A DNA stretch of 64,000 nucleotides from Castanea sativa (lineage: Eukaryota > Streptophyta > Magnoliopsida > Fagales > Fagaceae): assembly GCF_040712315.1 (NCBI RefSeq), contig NC_134013.1, positions 3,383,001 through 3,447,000 of the forward strand. Reading direction: 5' to 3'. Within the stretch, counting starts at the first letter, position 1. Each line of letters opens with the position of its first letter. The notes below the pieces were generated by a model. The model searched no databases. It had not been told where the DNA came from and was given only the letters and a program-made list of their open reading frames with translations. The translations under genes were made by a program, and so were the position numbers. Below, piece by piece: positions 57,058-64,000 of this stretch.

Positions 57058-57715
57058 GATTAAGTACTTGTGAAGCCTCAAGCCTCAAGCAACCGACGGC
57101 GGCGGCTAAGGAGGGCTCGCGTGATGATGGCGCGCCGGCATCAGCATGGGTGGGTACTGCCGTACTGCGGTACTGGGCTAGTGTCTCACGTCGCACCGTG
57201 AGTCAGCATCTGGGCTCAGTGGCTCACTCACTATCTCTCTATCTCGTTGCGCCTCTCTATCTCGCCTCAGCCTCACTATCTCTTTATTCTGTTTCCTTTC
57301 TTTTTTTTTCCTTTTGGCTTTCACTTTCTCCATTAGGTTTACTGCTGAGTTTTCTTTTCTTCTTTTTTTTTCTTTTTTTTTTTTGGATTTACATGGGTCG
57401 TGGGCTCTTGCCTCTAAGCTGGCTAGCTGGGCTTGGAACTCATGAATTTTGGGAGGGGGCCTGAGCAAAAAACTAAAAGGAGCCCAAGTCTTTTTTTTTT
57501 TTAATTTAACTGTTAAATTTGTGCCGCTGGGCTGGCAGGCTAGGCTTGGAACTCATGAATTTTGGGAAGGGGCCTGAGTGGGAGGGGGCCTGAGCAAAAA
57601 ACTAAGGGGGGCCCAAGTCTTTTTTTTTTTTTTGAAAAATTTAAGCTGTTAATTTTTTTTTTTGCGCCCAAGGGGGCCTTGGGCCCCCTTAGGCCCCCAC
57701 CTAGGTCCGTCCCTG
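57058..57715. mobile_element. hAT-like element end with internal direct repeat
   Basis: The right end, reversed, reads cagggacggacctaggtggg, a terminal-repeat form I know from plant hAT elements. A block (ggcttggaactcatgaattt ... gcccaagtc plus T run) is present twice, at about 57430-57505 and 57547-57630. The tract before it is CT-rich. The left end was not found; G2 lies between this fragment and the kinase 3' flank and may have split it. Confidence 0.5.
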
Positions 57716-58904
57716 CTCCAAAGGCCCTTCCAAATTACTAATGATTAGGATCAATGAAACCTATAAGCAATATTAACAAATCTCAATCCTTCAAAATTAT
57801 AGAGAAACCAATAACAGAACATGCCAAAAAATTATGCAGACTTTCCAAATGGATAACCAAAAGGCCAATACAAGAACCAATCTACAAAAAAAGAGGCACA
57901 AAAAATAGCTAGGAAATTCAATTATTTTTCCCATAAGAGCTTTAAATACCAACCACAAAAGGGTTCTCAAGAATCCCAACAACTCAGATTTTTGAAAATC
58001 AAAAATTCATCTACCTTACCCTAAAAAGCCAGTGTATTAATCAAGTGAACAATTATGATTAAGTAAAACAGTAAGCTTGTATTTTGGAACTTGGGTGTGG
58101 TATCAAAACAACCCAAAAATCTCATTCCTTTTGGAACAGATTCAGATCAAAACAAACCATAAACCGTACAAAGCTTAAACACCCACCAACTATTTTGTTT
58201 TCAAACAATCCCAAAGCCCAAAACCCAAAAAAAAAAACACTCAGAGAATAGAAACCAAACTCAACATGACGAAATCAATTAAAAAAATAGCAGTATACTA
58301 ATTTATTTTCCTTTGTTTTCCAAGCAACCAAACAGAGCTTATAAAGAAGAAATAAGATTGAGAAAACTTACTGAGCAGTGGGTTCGGTGATGTTAGGCTG
58401 GTGTGAGATGAAATCAAAGAAACAATAGTAGCTTGGCACACGTTGGTGATTATGGCAGTGGCGACGGCAAGGTTGAGGGAGAGCAAAGCACGGCGATGGA
58501 GAAGAGAGATTGAGAGAGCAAAGATATTCGGCCATAGAGAAGAGAGATTAATATAAGATGGGTTTGCTGAGTTAACCCTTTTGTTTAACCACAATTGACG
58601 TAGCTTGGCACATGTTGGTGATTTTGGCAATGGCAACGGCAAGGTTGAGGGAGCATAACGATGGAGAAGCGAGATTGAGAGACCAAAGAGCTGTAACTCT
58701 CTCTCTCTTTTTACTTTTTATGTTTTTTTTTTTCCAGTAGAAACTGTGGTTTGTCCGGTTGAGTTAAAGAGCCTCTAGTTTAAGTGTGGTTTGGGTTAAA
58801 TTATGACGTGGCACAATTTTGACCCTTGATAGTTTTCAAAAACATCCTGTTCATGAGCTGGACACTCTCCATTTCAAAAGGAAATGGAGAGAATCTAGAT
58901 CCAA
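57716..58904. other. Intergenic, no gene; short direct repeats
   Basis: AT-rich to about 58350. Two direct copies of an 85-base phrase (gttggtgatt, ggcaacggcaaggttgaggg) lie at about 58440-58525 and 58610-58690. A perfect 11-bp hairpin (ctctccatttc / gaaatggagag, 58865-58891) sits just before the third kinase copy. The kinase promoter, ATG and first quarter of the gene are missing here. Confidence 0.5.
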
Positions 58905-59335
58905 TGTGGACGGTGTTATTTTGTGGCAAAGCTTTGATTTCCCTATAGATACCCTTCTTCCTCAACAACTACTCACTAGAAACACCAAGCTTGTCTCCTT
59001 AAGAAGCCAGAACAATAATTCCACTGGTTTCTTTAAGTTTTTCTTTGATAACCAAAACATTCTCCTCCTGTTTTATAATAATTCAAAGATTTCCAGTACT
59101 TATTATTGGCCTAACCCATGGCTTGCAAACTCGGAGGCTGGAAGGATCTCACAAACAATAGCAAAACTGTTGTCCTTAATTCCTTGGGGAAATTTAGTTC
59201 ATCCAATGATTTAACTTTTGTGTCAGCTGACTATGGAGCAGTACTTCATAAAAGACTGACACTTGATTACGATGGTAACATTCAATTGTACAATTGGGAA
59301 AAGGGGGGGGCAGAGTTGGGTTGTTTCATGGCAAG

Positions 59336-60589
59336 TAGGGGTGGCAATTTTTATCCATATCCATGAACCCACCCATTACCCGTCTTTTTTGAGTAAGTCT
59401 TAACCCAACCCATTTGAGTATTTGGGTTAAATGGATAAAGACCCATTTGGTTATTTAATTAGATGGGTCTAAATGGATAAATCCACTAATACCCACTAAA
59501 CCCATCTAAAATTTAAAATTAAATAAACCCACTAATACCCATTAAACCCTTCTAAAATCTAAAAACTTAAACAAACAGTATGACCTCAGTCTCACTCTCC
59601 CTCAGATTTTCTCAGTAACCAAACACTTTCCCAAACATTTTAACCTCTAGATTTCTAAACATTTTCTCACAGAGAGAGAGAGAGAGAGAGAGAGAATTCA
59701 ATTCCTTCAAGCCCTAGAAATTTTCAAAGAACGAAGAGAAACCCTAGCTTTTTCAAAGTCAACCATGGACAATGAGAATCGAGCAAAGACGTCGTCTTCT
59801 TCTTCCTCGAATTTGAGGGCGTTCTCCTTCATATCCAAAGGTTGGCGAGAGGTTCGTGACTCAGCAGACATGGATATCTAACTCATGCGCCACCGAACCA
59901 ACTCGTTCAAGAACTTAGTGATGCCGTTCGACCGAGAGCTCGAGAATTTCCTCAACTCGGCTTTGACTTCATTTTCTGTGCCGGTGGTTTGATCGCCTCC
60001 GGCGGAGATCGATTTCGTGAAGAGGCTCCAGCCAAAGCTTTCGGAGTTCCGCCGGGTGTACTCGTCACCGAATTTTAGCAAGAAGGTTTTGGAAAAGTGG
60101 ACTCTGAGGTCGCGGCTTCAGATCTATTTGTCGGCGATATGGAACACGATTGTGGCGAAGGTGGAGAATGGGGATGGAGCTGTTGATTTCAATAGGGTTA
60201 GGAAGAGGAACGTCATGAGTTTCAAAGAGTTTTGGGGGGAGTGGAAGATTAAGGTTGAAGGAGACGAAGCAGCACAGAGAAGAAAAAAGTCATTTTTTTT
60301 TTCTCTCTCTGTGGCTTTGTTTGGTTGCTGAGGAATGAATTTTGTGAAGGGAAAAATGAAAGGAAAGAACAGGAAAATTGATTTTTGAACTTTTTAATTT
60401 TTGATTTTAAAGTTTTTAACAAGTTGTTTATTTATTTGGGTCATATTGGGTTAAATGGGCGGGTTACTAATTAAATGGGTTAGGCGGGTAATAGAGAATT
60501 AATTTATATAAAAATGGGTCACAAATGAATAAATGAGTAATTACACACCCAACCCATTTATGACCCAACCAGCCCATTTGTCACCCCTA
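59336..60589. mobile_element. hAT-like nonautonomous element carrying a DGD1 fragment
   Basis: Ends taggggtggcaattttta (left) and taggggtgacaaatggg (right, reversed) and a perfect 8-bp duplication atggcaag (59328-59335, 60590-60597) fit hAT. Subterminal zones are rich in acccattt/aaatgggt words. No transposase. A (GA)n run lies at 59670-59694 next to the captured gene's ATG. Confidence 0.92.
59765..60275 (+). pseudogene. Captured 5' coding fragment of digalactosyldiacylglycerol synthase 1 (DGD1-like)
   Basis: From ATG 59765 the frame reads FSFISKGWREVRDSADMD, a TAA at 59879, RTNSFKNLVMPFDRELENFL, a TGA at 59990, then EIDFVKRLQPKLSEFRRVYS, FSKKVLEKWTLRSRL, DFNRVRKRN and FKEFWGEWK. This is the N-terminal extension of plant DGD1, an enzyme of the plastid outer envelope that makes the galactolipid DGDG. 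The glycosyltransferase domain is not included. All pieces stay in one frame, with two substitutions to stop, so capture was fairly recent or the fragment was intact when taken. About 65 bases of 5' UTR-like sequence precede it. Confidence 0.85.
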
Positions 60590-62185
60590 ATGGCAAGCCA
60601 TTCAGAGACCTTGCAAGATTCCTGGTGCTTGTGGGGCCAACAGTTTGTGCAGTTATGTTATTGGTTTTGGCAAAAAATGTTCCTGCCAACCAAGATACAA
60701 GATGAAAAATCATAGTGATTGGGCTGATGGCTATGAACTCGAAGTTGATCTCTCTTGCAAGCAAAATGAGTTGGGGTACAGTTATCCCATGTTGACTTTT
60801 ACTCGTATTACGGGAATGATTTCGGGAACTTCCTCAATTACACCTTTGATCAATGTAGGGATCTATGTTTGGTAGCAAGTGATTGCAAAGCGTTCGAATA
60901 CAACTTTAACGAGTATTATGGTTTTTCAAAATGTTATCCTAAGACACGATTGCTAAATGGGTATCGTTCACCAGATTTAAATGGAGACATCCATTTGAAA
61001 CTACCGAAAAGCAAAATCTTGTCCCTCCCCAGTCCTTTAGAAGAATTCAATTTAAATTTGCCCAGGTGATGGTACAATACAAAGTGGTAAGAACAGGACA
61101 AAAATTCATGCTCTGGTTTGCTTATGGAGTGGGTGGACTTGAAATCATTTCTTTCTTTCTGGTGTGGTGTCTTTTCATCAAAACCCAGAAAAGTTTAGGT
61201 GTTGACAAGCAAGCCTATGATCGTGCTGCCATTGGATTTAGAAATTTTACATATACGGAACTAAAAAAGGCCACAAAGAGTTTTACTGTTTTAGTGAGGA
61301 GATTGGAAGAGGTGAGGGAGGAATTGTCTACAAAGGGGTATTGTCTGACAATCGAGTTGCCGCAATCAAACTTCTCAAAGAAGCCAGCCAAGGAGAAGGT
61401 GAATTTCTAGTTGAAATAACCATCATTGGAAGGATTAACCACATGAACTTAATAGAGATATGGGGTTATTGTGCAGAGGGAAAGCATCGGCTTTTAGTGT
61501 ATGAGTACATGGAGTATGGTTCTTTAGCAAATAACCTTTCAGCCAATGCTCTTGATTAGGAAAAAAGGTTCAAAATTGTTGTGGGCACTGCGAAAGGCCT
61601 AGCCTATTTGCATGAGGATTGCTTGGATTGGATTTTGCATTGCTATGTAAAGCCTCAAAATATACCTTTGGACTCAAATTATCAACCAAAAGTGGCAGAT
61701 TTTGGCCTATCAAAGCTACAAAATAGAGGTGTTCTTAAGAATTTAAGCTTCCCAAAGATAAGAGAAACATGAGGTCATATGGCTCCAAAGAGTGGGTTTT
61801 CAATCTACCTATCACCTCCAAAGTGGATGTTTATAGTTATGGGATTGTTGTGCTGGAAATAGTGATAGGAAAAGGTCCATCAAGGATGGATGATGGTGGG
61901 GAGGCAAAGCACAAAAGGCTGGTTACATGGGTGAGGGCAAAAATGAAGAAAGCAGCCGCAAATATTTCCTTACTTGAAGAAATCATTGATCCAATGTTGG
62001 TAGGTAAATATGACATATTTGAGATGGAAGCTTTGGTTCAGGTTGCTCTACAATGCGTAGAAGAAGACAAAGATGAAAGACCTACCATGAGCCTAGTAGT
62101 AGAGATGGTCTTACGCCAAGAAAAAGTTAGTGATGTTGTTATATTTGACGAGTGTAGTGATGAGTGTAGTCTCATGGCCAACTAA

Positions 62186-62306
62186 ATATGATATGTCAAG
62201 TGACTACCAAATTTCATTCATAAAGCAATCATAGTTGTGAACCCGTTCTCTCCCATAGTCCAATACATTGGGCTGGCATTTAGCATGCACTTTCATGTGA
62301 AACAAG
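62186..62306 (+). other. 3' UTR-like flank of the third kinase copy
   Basis: It matches 45005-45120. It ends in gaaacaag (62299-62306), the duplication of the next insertion, and resumes at 62898 with the (GT)n run. Confidence 0.65.
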
Positions 62307-62889
62307 CAAGGAAGTCAATACCGTACCGGAGGCTGTACCGGTTTGGCCACCGGTACGATATATTTCGGATACCGGTCAATACCGGTATACCGTTTCGGGT
62401 TTACCGCTATTTTATACACACACACACCCACCCACCAAAATCTCTAGAATCATGTTTATAAACATATAATATTTCACTTATATTATAGTAAATATAAAAG
62501 TTTATTATAAAATATTACCTCAATTCAGAATAAATTATTTATATTTTTGGACTTTAGTATCAAATAAAAGAAAAAAAACACAATATAAAAAATAGAAAGC
62601 TTAGTTGTTCATTGCATACTAAAAAAACAAATAATACTAAGAAGTTAATGTAAATAAGTTACCATTATATCTTTACAAAAATTCAAAAATTACAAAACTA
62701 AAAAAAAAAAAAAAAGCTTTTTTTTGTACCGGCTGGTACGCCCGGTATCGGCCGGTATTGCCCGAAATTGGCCGGTATGGCCGGTACGCGGCCGGTACGA
62801 CCGGTATTTTTTCCGATACAATATAAAAGTGTACCGGTATTGGTGCACTGGCCAGTACGGCCGGTACCGGTACGGTATCGGCCACACTG
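62307..62889. mobile_element. CCGGTA-rich terminal-inverted-repeat element (583 bp)
   Basis: An 8-bp duplication gaaacaag (62299-62306, 62890-62897) flanks it. Ends share ataccgtaccgg after a few variable bases (left caaggaagtca, reversed right cagtgtggccg). Both subterminal zones are packed with accggta/taccggt palindromes (about 62322-62400 and 62725-62880); the middle is AT-rich. The 8-bp duplication and CAGTG end suggest hAT. No protein. Confidence 0.8.
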
Positions 62890-62897
62890 GAAACAAG

Positions 62898-63574
62898 TGT
62901 GTGTGTGTGTGTGTTTTTTTTTTTAACTTATTTAACATTTTCATTAGCTTGCATCTTCTCTTTAAACTAATCGTGTACATGCAACAACGTGATTCGATAA
63001 AATCTATGACTTAATTCTCTTAGATTATAATTTTAATAATAAGATAAAAATTTTGGTTAAAATATACTATTGATCTCTAAATTTTATCATATAGGCAGTT
63101 TTAGTCCTTAAAAATTAAAGTGGTCACTTTTAATCCATAACAAGCTTAAAATAGTTGCTTTTAGTCCTTAAAAAATTTTAAGAGGTCAATCTTGGTCTCT
63201 AACAAATTCTAATTAATTGCTTGTTGTATTGTGGAATGATAATGTGTCAACTTCTAATTTGACTATGTCATATTAGGGATTAAATGCATCATTTTAAACT
63301 TTGTTAGTAAAATAAAGTAGAGAGAGAGAATAATATTTTTGTGTCAAGAATTGTGCAAGAAACTACCTTTTTATAGAAGTATATATGTGTAGCACTAGTA
63401 AAAGGAGTGTAGGCAAGTAATCTATAGTACAATAATAAGACATTGAGCCTAAGCCCGTTGGGCTAGACAGTAATATATGCTAATAAACTTTAGGGGCTAG
63501 ATTCACTAATATGTTCAATTTTGAAGACCAACAAGTGCCTAAATAGTATTACTTAGTTATGTAATTTTTTTTCT
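62898..63574. repeat. Shared 3' flank of kinase units, third copy
   Basis: It continues the 3' UTR-like block and the ttttagtcctt repeat, aligned with 29318-29994 and 45125-46119 (less the MITE). Confidence 0.7.
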
Positions 63575-64000
63575 TTATTTTTGGGTAAAAATGATAATAT
63601 TATTAAGGAGGGCAGCTAGCCCTCATTAAAAAGAGACCCAACATTCATACAGTATACCAACATGGTTCAAATTAAGTAACAAATACATATTAGTCATCAA
63701 AAGGAGGCTCATAAAGCAAAACAAAATCCTGAGCTTAGTGAACATCCTGCTAAGTCAGTGCATCAACACACTTGTTAGCCTTCCTATAGTAGTGGAAGAT
63801 CCAAACTTGAGGAATTTTCCTTATGACTTTCCCTATAATCAGCCACAATAATAGCATTAGAATTGTTAGCAAGATCAAGGTCTTTAAGAAGACCAACAAT
63901 AATCTTAGCATCTAGCTACATTTCCTCTGCCAGCAAATTAAGGAATGCAAAGACTAATTCCATCCCTAACAGCCCACAACTCAGCAGCCACACTTAAGTA
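63575..64000 (-). pseudogene. LINE-type RNase H-like (RVT_3) remnant, copy 3 (runs to the window edge)
   Basis: Same remnant as 46120-46545, including the LANNSNA part on the minus strand and RKIPQVWIFHYYRKANKC with stops. The window ends inside it. Confidence 0.65.

Larger units (their letters stand above)
58905..62185 (+). pseudogene. S-domain receptor-like kinase pseudogene, 5'-truncated (third copy)
   Basis: Homology begins inside the lectin domain (ILWQSFDFPIDTLLP) at about 58905 and runs to the usual stop at 62183-62185, interrupted by the hAT-like element 59336-60589. Frameshifts include about 59153 (acaaac for tacaac), the G run at 59303-59310, a 4-base loss near 60777, one extra base near 61056 and a 7-8 base insertion near 61286. 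Stops: TAG at 61557-61559 (Trp codon) and TGA at 61770-61772. The catalytic HCD is HCY (Tyr at 61644-61646). It retains recognisable PAN, TM and kinase stretches ([21 protein letters not shown]). It cannot make a receptor. Confidence 0.93.

Noticed and set aside
57150..57468. Overlapping plus and minus frames of about 100 codons
   Set aside because: CT-rich low-complexity sequence within a hAT-like element; Leu/Ser/Phe and Lys/Glu runs only.
46561..57715. One hAT element split by G2
   Set aside because: The right end at 57715 is clear, but no matching left end or 8-bp duplication (ctccaaag) is seen before 46983.
1..64000. tRNA, rRNA or snoRNA genes
   Set aside because: I saw no cloverleaf, A/B box pair or rRNA-like stretch; a covariance-model scan would be needed to exclude small RNAs fully.

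Overview
The window is plant nuclear DNA. It holds a tandemly duplicated S-domain receptor-like kinase locus (maize ZmPK1 type) that has been heavily invaded by transposable elements. The dicot-like AT-rich composition, Ty1/copia and Tat-clade Ty3/gypsy elements, MITEs and an intronless S-domain kinase all fit a eudicot. The LTR families remind me of Fagaceae trees (oak, chestnut), but that is an impression I cannot test here. I see no tRNA, rRNA, CRISPR array or bacterial-type operon.

Layout. 1-8038: CACTA-like repeats, then a reverse-oriented solo LTR (425-1265 plus 6224-6321) split by a gag-only copia element (1266-6223), then a second solo LTR of the same type (6604-7606). 8039-19176: a decayed reverse-oriented Tat-type gypsy element (G1), itself carrying a copia-type solo LTR inside its reverse transcriptase. 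7612-24157, interrupted by G1: an orphan copy (unit A) of the kinase 5' flank, carrying a long hairpin, a Pack-MULE holding a tyrosyl-tRNA synthetase fragment and a PIF/Harbinger-like element. 24385-30520: unit B, with the only intact host gene, an 805-residue receptor kinase (26818-29235). 30936-46560: unit C, with a kinase pseudogene (42603-45004). A 4.46 kb fold-back element sits just upstream of it and an LTR-type insertion lies further upstream. 46983-57057: a younger forward Tat-type gypsy element (G2) with 613-bp LTRs and perfect target-site duplications. 57058-64000: the end of a hAT-like element, then a third kinase copy (58905-62185). This copy is 5'-truncated and split by a hAT-like element carrying a DGD1 gene fragment. 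Its 3' flank carries a CCGGTA-rich element and an RNase H remnant.

How it fits together. The three kinase copies share one downstream flank (3' UTR, then a LINE-type RNase H remnant), so the duplicated unit is larger than the gene. Only the unit B copy could make a full kinase. The other two are frameshifted and both lost the same catalytic aspartate. Target-site duplications, checked base by base, fix the ends of most insertions and give a relative order: G1 before the solo LTR inside it; the reverse solo-LTR family before the copia element inside it; G1 LTRs (about 65 differences in 603, counted by eye) older than G2 LTRs (about 29 in 613).

The most notable signals are: two different DNA transposons that each captured a piece of a different organelle-related nuclear gene; an antisense four-exon gene with intron positions shared by G1 and G2; tandem mini-hairpins with covarying stems in the G1 spacer; and the asymmetric CTCGAG-rich fold-back element directly upstream of the unit C kinase.
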